The notes under the pieces are model-generated. The model searched no databases and was not told where the DNA came from. It saw only the letters and a program-made list of their open reading frames with translations. A stretch of DNA of 43,533 nucleotides from assembly GCA_017883045.1 (NCBI GenBank), contig JADGOJ010000008.1, positions 1 to 43,533 of the forward strand. The letters run 5' to 3'. The position numbers and the translations under genes were made by a program. Origin of the DNA: Acidimicrobiales bacterium. GTDB taxonomy: Bacteria > Actinomycetota > Acidimicrobiia > Acidimicrobiales > RAAP-2. Positions 34,355 to 42,696 of the stretch are shown in pieces; the first letter of the stretch is position 1, and each line of letters starts with the position of its first letter.

Positions 34355-36498
34355 GCTTCCTCCATCCACATTGTCCGGTACTCGTCTAGGCGAATCCGCC
34401 GCCCCGGTGGCACGACCAGCGTGGTCGTGGAATCCTCAATAATGACCGGGCCCGAGAGCTCGTTACCGGGGCGAAGCTGAGTCATCGCGAACACCCGCAC
34501 GTCGCGCCAGCCGCCGCCGAACCAGGCCTGCCGCGGGACCTTCAGAGAATCGTCCGGCGGCTTGGCGGAGCCCAACGCCTCCGCCCGGAGCTTCGGGCGA
34601 ATCTTCTCGGTGTAGGCCACCACACCGACTTCGAGTATCTCGTAGCCCGCCTGCGGATACTTCGCCGCGATTGCGTACATGCGTTCATACAGCTTCTCAA
34701 ATGTCTCGATGAGGCGGTCCCAGTCAGTGGAGGTTTCCAGCTGCTCGACTGGCGAGTCAACGATCAGGTCGTTCAACTGCCGCCCGTAGCGAATCATGGC
34801 CAGTGTACGAAACTGAACGACGGAGGGATCGAAACCCTCCCGCTGCATTTGTGCGAGACCTTGTTCGCGTAACTCTCTCCACACCCGAGTGATCTGAGAG
34901 CCCAATTCCACCTTCACCTCATCGGAGGCCTCCGGTGGAACGATCACGTTCATCGCCCGCGTGTAGTGGCGCTCGTAATCGGCGGCCGCCGCACCGAAAG
35001 CCGAGAATGCTGCGGAGAACGGGAACGCCATGATACCGGCGAGCTTCAGCCCCTCCGTGTACCCGGCCATGTGCGAAGGACCAGCTCCGCCGAAAGCGAG
35101 GAGATGATAGTCAGAAAGTTCGAAGCCCCGGGTGGCGATCAGCCCTGAAATCGCGTCGCGCATCTTCGCATCAGCAATGGTCTTTATGCCCTCCGCGGCC
35201 TCCTCCACGCTCATGCCCAGCGGCTCAGCAATGCGCTCTTTGATAGCCCGCCGAGCGGCCTCGAGATCGAGCTTGATGCGGCCCCCGATGAAGTAGGAAG
35301 GATCCAAGTAGCCCAGCGCAAGGTCAGCATCGGTAACAGTGGGTTCGGTCCCCCCGCGGCCATAACACACCGGTCCGGGATCCGAGCCGGCTGACTGCGG
35401 GCCAATCTCCAGACGGTGTGTTAGCGCCTCGATCCGGGCGATGGTGCCGCCGCCAGTCCCGATCGACAGGATCTCGACCATCGGAATGCCAAGAAGCATC
35501 CGGGCCACGCTCGATTCGCGGTTCACGTTCAGGACCCCGCCCGACACCACGCCCACGTCGAAACTGGTGCCACCGACGTCAGTGGTGATCATATTGTTGA
35601 ACCCGTAGATCTCTCCGATGTAACGCCCACCGATGACCCCGCCAGCCGGCCCCGACTGGACGGTATCGACCCCCCTCACGTGCACCGCTGGCGCGAGGCC
35701 GCCGGTCGACTGCATGATCTGCAGTTCCCCGCGAAACCCCCGCTCCTCCAGACGAGCCTGCATATCGCGGAATGCGCCGCGTGCAATGTCGCCCGTATAC
35801 GCCTCAAGAATCGCGGCGTTCATCCTGGGGAGTTCACGGATGACTGGTGAGACGTCCACGGAGGTCACGACGCGTACCTCGCACCCCCGCTTCTGCGCTA
35901 CCTCAGCAATGATCTCGGCGGTTCGCCGTTCGTGAGAGGGGTTGAGGAACGACCAGAGGAAGCACACGACTATCGCATCGACCCCACCATCTAGAAGCGC
36001 CTCAGTTCCCGATCTGACCTCGTCCTCGTAGAGCGGCACGACCTCGCGCCCCAGGCAATCAATCCGTCCGGTCACGCCGTGGACTAGCGACCGGGGCACG
36101 ATTGGTTTGTTGTGTCGGTGAGTCATCGGATGCAAACGGGCCGCACGGTCCAGATCGACCCAGGTCTGCTTTCCACGCTCCATCAACAGAATGCTCTCGA
36201 ACCCCTTCGTCGTGAGCAGGCCTGGAGTACGCCCAGACCTGGTGAGGATGGCGTTCAAAACAACCGTCGAGCCGTAGCCAAGCACCTGCAGGCTCGGCAA
36301 TACGTCGTTAACTTCCATCCCCCACTTTGCACAAGCAGTCTCGATTGCCGCCAAGAACCCGCTCGCCATGTCGCCGTGCGTCGAGGGGGACTTGCCAGTG
36401 ACGTAGTCGCCCTCGGCGTCCACGATGAACGCGTCGGTGAACGTCCCGCCGACATCGATGTAGCAGAGCGTGGGGGTGCGGCCCAGAGTATCGGTCAT
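34351..36498 (-). CDS. acxA: Acetone carboxylase beta-subunit-like (hydantoinase A/oxoprolinase family)
   Basis: ATP-using subunit of 715 aa, almost the length of the acetone carboxylase beta subunit (about 717). The phosphate-binding motif DVGGTFTD is at residues 15-22; a second is in TTDVGGTSFDVGVVSGG. Also seen: GYGSTVVLNAILTRSGRTPG, GPAGGVIGGRYIGEIYGFNN and FGGAGPSHMAGYTEGLKLAG. In these enzymes the subunit phosphorylates bicarbonate and the ketone (enol) at the cost of ATP. The start overlaps the PuuD-like stop (ATGA). HyuA alone would also fit N-methylhydantoinase or oxoprolinase; the gamma subunit and metal-site spacing in alpha favour a ketone carboxylase. Confidence 0.85.
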   Translation of the reverse strand: MTDTLGRTPTLCYIDVGGTFTDAFIVDAEGDYVTGKSPSTHGDMASGFLAAIETACAKWGMEVNDVLPSLQVLGYGSTVVLNAILTRSGRTPGLLTTKGFESILLMERGKQTWVDLDRAARLHPMTHRHNKPIVPRSLVHGVTGRIDCLGREVVPLYEDEVRSGTEALLDGGVDAIVVCFLWSFLNPSHERRTAEIIAEVAQKRGCEVRVVTSVDVSPVIRELPRMNAAILEAYTGDIARGAFRDMQARLEERGFRGELQIMQSTGGLAPAVHVRGVDTVQSGPAGGVIGGRYIGEIYGFNNMITTDVGGTSFDVGVVSGGVLNVNRESSVARMLLGIPMVEILSIGTGGGTIARIEALTHRLEIGPQSAGSDPGPVCYGRGGTEPTVTDADLALGYLDPSYFIGGRIKLDLEAARRAIKERIAEPLGMSVEEAAEGIKTIADAKMRDAISGLIATRGFELSDYHLLAFGGAGPSHMAGYTEGLKLAGIMAFPFSAAFSAFGAAAADYERHYTRAMNVIVPPEASDEVKVELGSQITRVWRELREQGLAQMQREGFDPSVVQFRTLAMIRYGRQLNDLIVDSPVEQLETSTDWDRLIETFEKLYERMYAIAAKYPQAGYEILEVGVVAYTEKIRPKLRAEALGSAKPPDDSLKVPRQAWFGGGWRDVRVFAMTQLRPGNELSGPVIIEDSTTTLVVPPGRRIRLDEYRTMWMEEA

Positions 36499-37217
36499 GT
36501 TCGAACCTTCCTTGCAGCATCAACGAAAAAACGAAATAACTTGAAACCAGAGTGCTCGAAACCCAGGCACTCAGGGTGCCACTGGATCCCAACGGCGAAG
36601 TGGAGGTCGGGAGCCTCCACGGCTTCCACCAATCCGTCGGGTGATCGACCCACCGCAACCAGTCCATCCCCCAATTCGTCGATCGCCTGATGATGCATCG
36701 AGTTGACATCGATCTCTTCGCCCAGCAGGCGTGCGAGGAGGCTTCCCGGCTCAAACCGGACAGGATGAACGACCCGGTCCCACCGTTCCAAGTCGTGGTG
36801 CCTCAAGGCCCCCGGAACCTCCGCATCGATGTCTTGGATCAACGAACCGCCGAGCGCGACATTCATCACTTGCACCCCGCGACAGATGGCGACCAACGGG
36901 AGATCGCGTGCCACGGCGGCGCGGGTGAGACTCAGCTCGAAGCGATCCCGCCGGGGATCGATCCCGTCCGTCAGAGGTGAACGCTCTCGCCGATACTCGG
37001 ACGGATCGATATCCCCACCCCCCGTGAGGACCACACCGTCCAGTCGCTCTACCAAGTCTGGATCGAACTCCTGGTGCACGGGCAGAACCACCGGCGTCGC
37101 CCCCGCCTCACGGATCAGATTGAGGTACATCTCTGGTACCGTCTCGTGCGGCAATACCTTGTCGAAGCCCGTACGGGCCTGCCGCGGGATTGAGGTCACA
37201 CCAATGAGCGCCTTCAT
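36495..37217 (-). CDS. Class I glutamine amidotransferase-like hydrolase (PuuD/gamma-glutamyl hydrolase type)
   Basis: Hydrolase of 240 aa related to PuuD, which cleaves gamma-glutamyl-GABA. The nucleophile Cys is near residue 112 in LVAICRGVQVMNVALGG, and the His/Glu pair is in FAVGIQWHPECL. GVVLTGGGDIDPSEYRRERS and DVNSMHHQAIDELGDGLVAV are typical of the PuuD group. ATG 37217 overlaps the enoyl-CoA hydratase stop and its stop overlaps the carboxylase beta start (both ATGA). With the GS-like ligase downstream it makes a glutamyl-on/glutamyl-off pair around a carboxylase, which is unusual. It may also act on other gamma-glutamyl amides. Confidence 0.87.
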   Translation of the reverse strand: MKALIGVTSIPRQARTGFDKVLPHETVPEMYLNLIREAGATPVVLPVHQEFDPDLVERLDGVVLTGGGDIDPSEYRRERSPLTDGIDPRRDRFELSLTRAAVARDLPLVAICRGVQVMNVALGGSLIQDIDAEVPGALRHHDLERWDRVVHPVRFEPGSLLARLLGEEIDVNSMHHQAIDELGDGLVAVGRSPDGLVEAVEAPDLHFAVGIQWHPECLGFEHSGFKLFRFFVDAARKVRT

Positions 37218-38017
37218 GAGCGCACTCCTTCGCCGGGCGCCTCGCGATAACTCGGCTCCCGCTTCTCGAGGAATGCTCCCAAGCCCTCCCGAGCCTGGCC
37301 CTCGGAAACGCAGGACAAGATGGCCTCCACCTCGTGATGGAGCGCAGTTTCGAGCGAACTCTCCTCGGCCGCGTCCAAAAGCGTGCGAGACAGTCGGAGA
37401 GCTAAGGGTTCGCTACCAGCAAGTCGGCATCCAAGCGCGACCGCCATCGCGACCACCTCCTCCGGCTCGCACACGCCGTCCACAAGGCCGATGCGGTACG
37501 CCTCGTCCGCTTCCACCGTTTCGCCAGTGAACAGCATCCGACGCGCCCACCCCCTGCCCACCAGCCGGGGCAGCAGCCAACTGGCGCCGCTCGTCACGGT
37601 CAGGCCGATCCGCGTCTCGGGGAAGCCGAGCACCGCGGTTCGCGACGCCAGGCGGATGTCGCAGGCGCAAGCGATCTCGCACCCGGCGCCGACGGCGACT
37701 CCGTTCACGGCGGCGATCACGGGAACCGAACTGGCCCGCACAACGCGGGTCAGTTCCTGGATGTCTTCGACGAAACGACGAAACTCCGACAATGACGCGT
37801 TCACCATCAGGCGAACGTCGGCACCCGCCATGAAGGCCCGTCCCGCGCCGGTTAGCACGATGGCTCGGACCGAAGGATCGGCACCAACAGTGCGGAGGAC
37901 CTCAATCAGGCGTGCCAGCAGGTCCCCGTTGAGCGCATTGAGAACCTCTGGGCGCCCGATGGTGAGCACCGCGACCGGGCCCTCCCACGCCACGTCGAGG
38001 AAACCGTTGTCACCCAC
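37214..38017 (-). CDS. Enoyl-CoA hydratase/isomerase family protein
   Basis: Crotonase-fold enzyme of 267 aa. Seen: VLTGAGRAFMAGADVRLMV (oxyanion loop), NGVAVGAGCEIACACDIRLA (with catalytic-region Glu) and GFPETRIGLTVTSGASWLLP (second Glu). The C-terminal FLEKREPSY is usual. GTG 38017 overlaps the BKACE stop by 8 bases. It probably hydrates an enoyl-CoA such as crotonyl-CoA to 3-hydroxyacyl-CoA, a branch parallel to the Ccr route; isomerase activity is also possible. Confidence 0.88.
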   Translation of the reverse strand: MGDNGFLDVAWEGPVAVLTIGRPEVLNALNGDLLARLIEVLRTVGADPSVRAIVLTGAGRAFMAGADVRLMVNASLSEFRRFVEDIQELTRVVRASSVPVIAAVNGVAVGAGCEIACACDIRLASRTAVLGFPETRIGLTVTSGASWLLPRLVGRGWARRMLFTGETVEADEAYRIGLVDGVCEPEEVVAMAVALGCRLAGSEPLALRLSRTLLDAAEESSLETALHHEVEAILSCVSEGQAREGLGAFLEKREPSYREAPGEGVRS

Positions 38018-38840
38018 GGGCCACCCCCAGGATTTCCCGTGCTTGGTCCGGAGTGGCTACAGGTCGTCCCAACTCTTCAGCGATTCGCCGGGCCCGCGCC
38101 ACCAGTTCGGCGTTGGACGTGGCCAACACTCCCTTGCGATAGTAGATGTTATCCTCGAAGCCCACCCGCATGTGTCCGCCCATCGCGCAGGCGAGCGTCA
38201 TGAGCGGAAGCTGGTGTCGCCCGATCCCAGTAACAGTCCACTGTCCGAGCCGAGGACGCTCGCGCAACATCGCGAGCAGGTTCTCGGGGCTGGCCGCCAC
38301 CCCACCTCGAACACCCATCACGAAGTTATACAGAGGCGGCTCGTCCAATAGCCCCAGGCCGATGAGCCGCCCGACCGTGGCCAGCATCCCGAGGTCGTAA
38401 GTCTCTAGCTCGGGTCGGATCCCCTCGACCTGCATCCGTTTGGCCAGGGCTTCGATTAGCGCTGGGGAATTATCGAAGATCTCGTTGTCGAAATTCATGC
38501 TGCCGCAGTTCAGGCTGGCAATTTCCGGCCGGGCGTCGAGTACCTTAATCCGCTCTTCCTGGCTCATCCCAACCTCGGCCCCGGTGGACATCCCAATCAC
38601 CACGTCGCATCGCTCTCGAACGAGATCGGCGATCCGTCGTAGAACATTAGGATCCGCGGTGGGTCGTCCGTCGTTAAGACGAGCATGGATGTGAACTACG
38701 GACGCGCCCTCGCTTGCCGATGAAGCCACCTCGTCTGCGATTTCCTCGGGAGTAATCGGCAGGTGTGGGTTCTGCTCCCGAGTCACCTCAGCCCCCGTAG
38801 GAGCCACGATGATGACAACGGGATCTGTCGACCAAGTCAT
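38010..38840 (-). CDS. BKACE/3-keto-5-aminohexanoate cleavage enzyme family protein (Kce-like)
   Basis: Zn-dependent TIM-barrel enzyme of 276 aa that converts a beta-keto acid plus acetyl-CoA to acetoacetate plus an acyl-CoA. Seen: IIVAPTGAEVTREQNPHLPI, Zn ligands His50 and His52 in GASVVHIHARLNDG, and ACAMGGHMRVGFEDNIYYRK, which carries the Zn-binding Glu. LNCGSMNFDNEIFDN and LYNFVMGVRGGVAASPENL are usual. A Glu (18) follows the first PTGA, where Kce has an acidic residue for the substrate amine, but similar residues occur in other BKACE subgroups. Kal-like and CoA-transferase genes nearby are its partners in lysine fermentation. Confidence 0.88.
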   Translation of the reverse strand: MTWSTDPVVIIVAPTGAEVTREQNPHLPITPEEIADEVASSASEGASVVHIHARLNDGRPTADPNVLRRIADLVRERCDVVIGMSTGAEVGMSQEERIKVLDARPEIASLNCGSMNFDNEIFDNSPALIEALAKRMQVEGIRPELETYDLGMLATVGRLIGLGLLDEPPLYNFVMGVRGGVAASPENLLAMLRERPRLGQWTVTGIGRHQLPLMTLACAMGGHMRVGFEDNIYYRKGVLATSNAELVARARRIAEELGRPVATPDQAREILGVARG

Positions 38841-39223
38841 ATCCCCATCTCCTCACGCTGGCTCATAGTGCAGTTAGAAACACGAGATACGACGTCTAGA
38901 CGCAAGGATGCGTTCCACCCAAGCACTTCGCTCTTTGAGCGCGACGTTGACTCCGGCGCAGACGACCTCGATTGAACGGGAAAAGGAGGAACTGCACCTG
39001 GCGAGCAACGTTGCTGTATCTCCCTCTGCTCGTCCGTAATCAGATCAAGCACGCCCAACCCAGGTTCAGCCTGCGGCAGCGAGATGTCTTGGAAGTTCGT
39101 CGCGCCGGCGATATCTAACGGAGTTTCCGACGTCCGGCTCGACCCATGCAACTTGCGAAAGTCCCCGAAAGAACCTCGGCAACTCACGTCGCCCCGGCCG
39201 TTGTTGGCGAAGCACCTGCTCAT
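38837..39223 (-). CDS. Unidentified ORF between TetR and BKACE genes
   Basis: A 128-aa frame that overlaps the TetR stop (ATGA at 39220-39223) and the BKACE start (ATGA at 38837-38840), which favours a real coupled gene. No family is recognised. The stretch GLGVLDLITDEQREIQQRC resembles the N-terminal helix of acyl-CoA dehydrogenases, but the rest is Ser/Arg-rich and shows no fold. It may be a decayed dehydrogenase fragment or a spacer frame. Confidence 0.35.
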   Translation of the reverse strand: MSRCFANNGRGDVSCRGSFGDFRKLHGSSRTSETPLDIAGATNFQDISLPQAEPGLGVLDLITDEQREIQQRCSPGAVPPFPVQSRSSAPESTSRSKSEVLGWNASLRLDVVSRVSNCTMSQREEMGI

Positions 39224-39993
39224 GCTCCGCTACTCCTTCGCGTCTCCACCCTACGAGTGGTGACACTCTTAGCCACTTTCGCTCCTTCGCGAATCGACTG
39301 GCCGTCTCGACCAACGCGAACGACCCGCTGCCCTGACTTCTTCGCCTCCGAACTCTGTGCCGCAGCGCCACTTGACGCTTTATCGCTCGTGGTCACGATG
39401 CCTTGGAAGAACAGATCCGTGTAACCGTCGGCGATATCTTCCAGCGAGAGCCGGCCTCCTGGGCGGTACCACACGGCCACCCCCGTGCACATTGCCATTA
39501 GGGCGAAGAGGGCCAACCTGGTATCCCCGAAGCGGAAGACACCTTGTTCGCTTCCCTCAGTGAGCAACTCGGTGAAGATCTGCTCGTACTGGTTCCGCAT
39601 CTTCATCACTGCCTTGCGTCCCGCAGGTTCAAGAGACCGCATCTCATTGTCCAGGATGAACGCCTCGTTCCTCCGACCAGCGTGGAACAGGATGTGGCCG
39701 CGAACCGCAGCCTTAAGCCGCTCCATTGGACCCTCATCACGGTGCCCGCTAATCGCTGTCTCGACCGTGGAGATCAGATCCCGCATTGAGCGGGTCATTA
39801 TCTCGACGAGGAGATCCTGCTTGCTCGGGAAGTGGTAATAGAGAGAGGACATCTGCAACCCGACGGCACCGGCTACCGCCCGGAGTGACGTGCCATGGAA
39901 ACCGCGCTCGGAGATCAGGTCGACTGCAGCCGCGTAGATCTCCCGCTCCGTTTCCCTTCCCTTGCCACTCTCATTCTTGCCGTCACCCAACAT
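39220..39993 (-). CDS. TetR/AcrR-family transcriptional regulator
   Basis: Regulator of about 257 aa. The HTH lies near residues 18-63 (REIYAAAVDLISERGFHGTS then GLQMSSLYYHFPSKQDLLVE). The ligand domain ends at DLFFQGIVTTSD, after which a 50-residue basic, low-complexity tail is unusual (RVGRDGQSIREGAKVAKSVT). This tail is absent from most TetR proteins and might be DNA-binding or a misread extension. ATG 39993 follows a GGGGGGTGAG ribosome site. A near-perfect 28-bp dyad starts 24 bp upstream. It heads the catabolic operon, so it is the likely repressor of these genes and itself. Confidence 0.88.
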   Translation of the reverse strand: MLGDGKNESGKGRETEREIYAAAVDLISERGFHGTSLRAVAGAVGLQMSSLYYHFPSKQDLLVEIMTRSMRDLISTVETAISGHRDEGPMERLKAAVRGHILFHAGRRNEAFILDNEMRSLEPAGRKAVMKMRNQYEQIFTELLTEGSEQGVFRFGDTRLALFALMAMCTGVAVWYRPGGRLSLEDIADGYTDLFFQGIVTTSDKASSGAAAQSSEAKKSGQRVVRVGRDGQSIREGAKVAKSVTTRRVETRRSSGA

Positions 39994-40017
39994 CACTCAC
40001 CCCCCAAAAGACTTCCC

Positions 40018-40045
40018 ATAATCAATCGATCGTTCGATTGTTTAT
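40018..40045. promoter_or_regulatory. 28-bp dyad, likely TetR operator
   Basis: ATAATCAATCGA and TCGATTGTTTAT are inverted arms (11 of 12 pairs) around TCGT; the inner CAATCGA/TCGATTG is perfect. It is 24 bp upstream of the TetR start. The size and symmetry match operators of TetR regulators of CoA-thioester catabolism. I found no second copy upstream of the CoA-transferase genes. Confidence 0.7.
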
Positions 40046-40139
40046 TTGATTTCAAAAAAGATTAGTCCGGGCACGTCACTGTGTCAAGTCTCTTAGCGGA
40101 ATTTAAGTTCGAGCCAGATAACGCACAGGAACTGGGTCA

Positions 40140-40990
40140 CAGTGCGTGGCGAACACGGCCATCGCGACGCGCCTTCAGGTGTCGCCGACCAGCGTGGTGG
40201 CCTGGGGGCACCACTTCTGCGAGAGGACTCGCCAAGTTCGGACTGGTGCGTTCCGGACAAGGTCACATACCCGAGATTCCCCCAGGGAGGATCGACGATA
40301 TCGTTCGCCTGACCCAGTAGACCACGCCCGACTGTCATACTCGCTAGAGTTGCCGGTCGATGGCCAAGATCGCAAGCGTGAGTGCGGCCACCGTGCAGCG
40401 AGTGTGGTCCGCACAGGACCCAGACCACACTTAGTCAAGTCGTCCAAGTTCTCGAAGGAAGCCCACTTCGATGAGAAGCTCGCTGACGTGGTCGGGCTCT
40501 ACCATCACCCACTCGACTGGGCCATGGCGCTGCGAATGGACCAAAAGAGTCAGATCCAGATGCTGGACCGATCACAACCATTATTGCCGAGGAAGAAGGA
40601 ACGCGCCGGCACGATGAACCACGACTATGAACGGAGCGGCGGCGCCACGCTCCTCGCCGCGCTGAACGTGCTCACCGAAGTAGTAGTCGGCGAGCGCCCG
40701 CCGCGAAGAGTATTTCGAGTGCCTGCGTCGAGTCGACCGCAGACTTCCGAGATCACTTCAAGTTCATCGCATTTTGGATGACCACGCCACTCACAAGCAC
40801 CCCCACGTCACTGCGTGGTTGGCCGAGCACCCTCGTTTCCACCTGCACTTCACTCCGACGTCGAGTCTGTGCCTCAATCTCCTCGGAGGGTGATTCCACG
40901 AGATCACCAAGATGGCAATCCAATGCGCCGCATTTCCTTCAGTGTCCGGCCTCGTCACCACGATCGAGATCAACTTGAATGCGAATATTG
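40140..40990 (+). pseudogene. IS630-family transposase, frameshifted
   Basis: Pieces of one IS630 transposase occur in order: NTAIATRLQVSPTSVVAWGH (N-terminal HTH), KFSKEAHFDEKLADVVGLYH, then RMDQKSQIQMLDRSQPLLPR, where VDEKSQIQ holds the first Asp of the DDE core (still Asp here), MNHDYERSGGATLLAALNVL, then in other frames DDHATHKHPHVTAWLAEHPR and FHLHFTPTSSLCLN. Several frame changes and lost segments mean it is inactive. It splits the CoA-transferase genes from the rest of the catabolic operon. Confidence 0.7.
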
Positions 40991-41070
40991 AAAATCCAAT
41001 ATCTTCGTCTGGGTCGCCACACCTAGGAGTATCCTCTAGAAATTGCGTATGTCACGGTGTCACGAGAGGT

Positions 41071-41712
41071 TTACTCCAACGCGACAAGAAGATCTGGTCC
41101 GGTCGCGGCTCTGACCTCGTCAAGTGTGACGCCGGGCGCCAGTTCGCGCAGCACGAGGCCTTGAGGCTCGACATCAATCACGGCGAGATCAGTGATGATC
41201 CGATGTACGCACGTTCTGCCAGTCAGCGGCAATGTGCACTCGTTCACGATCTTGGGATCGCCACCCTTGGCCGTGTGCTCCATCATGACGATCACTCGTT
41301 TCGCTCCGTGAACGAGGTCCATGGCTCCGCCCATGCCCTTGACCATCTTTCCGGGGATCATCCAATTGGCTAGGTCTCCATGGGCCGATACCTGCATGGC
41401 CCCAAGAACTGCAACGTCGACGTGACCGCCGCGAATCATGGCGAACGAAGTAGCCGAGTCGAAATACGACGCTCCGGGCAGGACCGTCACAGTCTCTTTG
41501 CCGGCATTGATGAGATCCGCGTCAATCGCCTCTTCCGCAGGATAAGGTCCCACGCCGAGAATGCCGTTCTCAGCGTGCAGCACCACCTGCAACCCGTCAG
41601 GCACGAAGTTTGGCACCAGCGTTGGCAACCCAATTCCAAGGTTGACGTACTGTCCGTCAGTCAACTCAGCGGCAACTCGCGCCGCCAGTTCATCTCGCGT
41701 AAAGCCGTTCAC
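41071..41712 (-). CDS. 3-oxoacid CoA-transferase, subunit B (AtoA/ScoB-like)
   Basis: Beta subunit of 213 aa of a family I CoA-transferase. The catalytic Glu is at about residue 48 in [16 protein letters not shown], followed by [20 protein letters not shown] and [23 protein letters not shown] 41712 overlaps the subunit A stop (GTGA). It would activate acetoacetate, product of BKACE or of acetone carboxylation, to acetoacetyl-CoA with succinyl-CoA or another acyl-CoA as donor. It is separated from the other genes by an IS630 pseudogene. Confidence 0.92.
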   Translation of the reverse strand: MNGFTRDELAARVAAELTDGQYVNLGIGLPTLVPNFVPDGLQVVLHAENGILGVGPYPAEEAIDADLINAGKETVTVLPGASYFDSATSFAMIRGGHVDVAVLGAMQVSAHGDLANWMIPGKMVKGMGGAMDLVHGAKRVIVMMEHTAKGGDPKIVNECTLPLTGRTCVHRIITDLAVIDVEPQGLVLRELAPGVTLDEVRAATGPDLLVALE

Positions 41713-42455
41713 TGTGCCACCGTTCTCTTCTCAATCCGCTTTTCAACGTCAAGTGCAACGACCACACGATGCACGAAGATCCCCGGCGTGTGTACGTGCA
41801 TTGGGTCTAGATCACCGGGCTCGACCAGTTCTTCAACTTCGGCGATCGTTATTCGTCCTGCGGACGCGCACAGCGGGTTGAAGTTCTGAGCGCTCTTCTC
41901 ATAGATCAAGTTCCCGTGACGATCTCCGTAGCGTGCGTGCACCAGGGCAAAGTCGGTACGAATTCCTCGCTCGAGAACAAAACGCACTCCATCGAACTCT
42001 CGCACCTCCTTCGGCGGTGATGCGACGGCGATGCCACCGCTACCGTCATATCGCCATGGCAGTCCGCCTTCGGCGACCTGGGTACCCACTCCGGCTGGTG
42101 TGTAGAAAGCTGGGATGCCCGCGCCGCCCGCTCTCAACCGCTCGGCCAAGGTGCCCTGTGGAACTAACTCCACTTCCAACTCTCCCGAGAGAAACTGGCG
42201 CTCAAATTCCTTGTTCTCGCCAACGTAGGAGCCCGTTGTTCGCCGAATCCGTCTAGCCGACAGCAGCACCCCGAGGCCCCACCCATCAACCCCGCAGTTA
42301 TTACTGACCGTTACAAGGTCTGTGGAACCACTCGCCAGCAACGCCTCAATTAGCGCGGCCGGAATTCCGCACAATCCAAAACCGCCCACGGCAAGTGATG
42401 CACCACTGGGAATATCTTGCACTGCTTCGCCTGCAGTGCGAATGACTTTGTTCAT
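41709..42455 (-). CDS. 3-oxoacid CoA-transferase, subunit A (AtoD/ScoA-like)
   Basis: Alpha subunit of 248 aa. The CoA-binding motif of the family is in [20 protein letters not shown], then [40 protein letters not shown] and [20 protein letters not shown]. With subunit B it forms a heteromeric transferase. Succinyl-CoA:3-ketoacid and acetate/butyrate:acetoacetate transferases cannot be separated by eye. Confidence 0.92.
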   Translation of the reverse strand: MNKVIRTAGEAVQDIPSGASLAVGGFGLCGIPAALIEALLASGSTDLVTVSNNCGVDGWGLGVLLSARRIRRTTGSYVGENKEFERQFLSGELEVELVPQGTLAERLRAGGAGIPAFYTPAGVGTQVAEGGLPWRYDGSGGIAVASPPKEVREFDGVRFVLERGIRTDFALVHARYGDRHGNLIYEKSAQNFNPLCASAGRITIAEVEELVEPGDLDPMHVHTPGIFVHRVVVALDVEKRIEKRTVAQ

Positions 42456-42696
42456 CTGCCTACATCCCTAACAATCTGGCAATCGATATCCTTGCGCCCG
42501 ACAGGTAATTTGCTTTGACTGGAAACTATTTGTTTCACAGTAGCGTCGGACGCCGAGGCATGAATTCATCACCGCGTAGACCTGAGGATCTTTGAATCCC
42601 ATGGGTCACCGAATCCAAGAAGATGGCTCATGGGTCTGCTGACGATTTAGGTCTCATCTAACTTGTGAGGACTGCCCTCGAAGAAGGATGATGACA
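42456..42696. other. Upstream region of the CoA-transferase genes and IS3 left end
   Basis: No gene in about 240 bp. GAAAC/GTTTC arms around TATTT lie near 42520-42540 and may belong to the CoA-transferase promoter. The rest leads into the IS3 orfA; no clear inverted repeat was identified. Confidence 0.3.

Noticed and set aside
39196-39216. A stretch of about 19 bases resembling the end of dehydrogenase copy A (10021-10039), one mismatch
   Set aside because: Too short, and it lies in another context and orientation; chance matches of this length are expected when scanning 43 kb against itself.
40050-40062. A-rich run upstream of the TetR gene as an intrinsic terminator on the minus strand
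   Set aside because: There is no GC-rich hairpin before the T run; it more likely belongs to the promoter region.
28315-42455. Complete lysine fermentation pathway
   Set aside because: Kce-like, Kal-like and CoA-transferase genes are present but lysine 2,3-aminomutase, beta-lysine 5,6-aminomutase and 3,5-diaminohexanoate dehydrogenase are not in the window, and a carboxylase is added.
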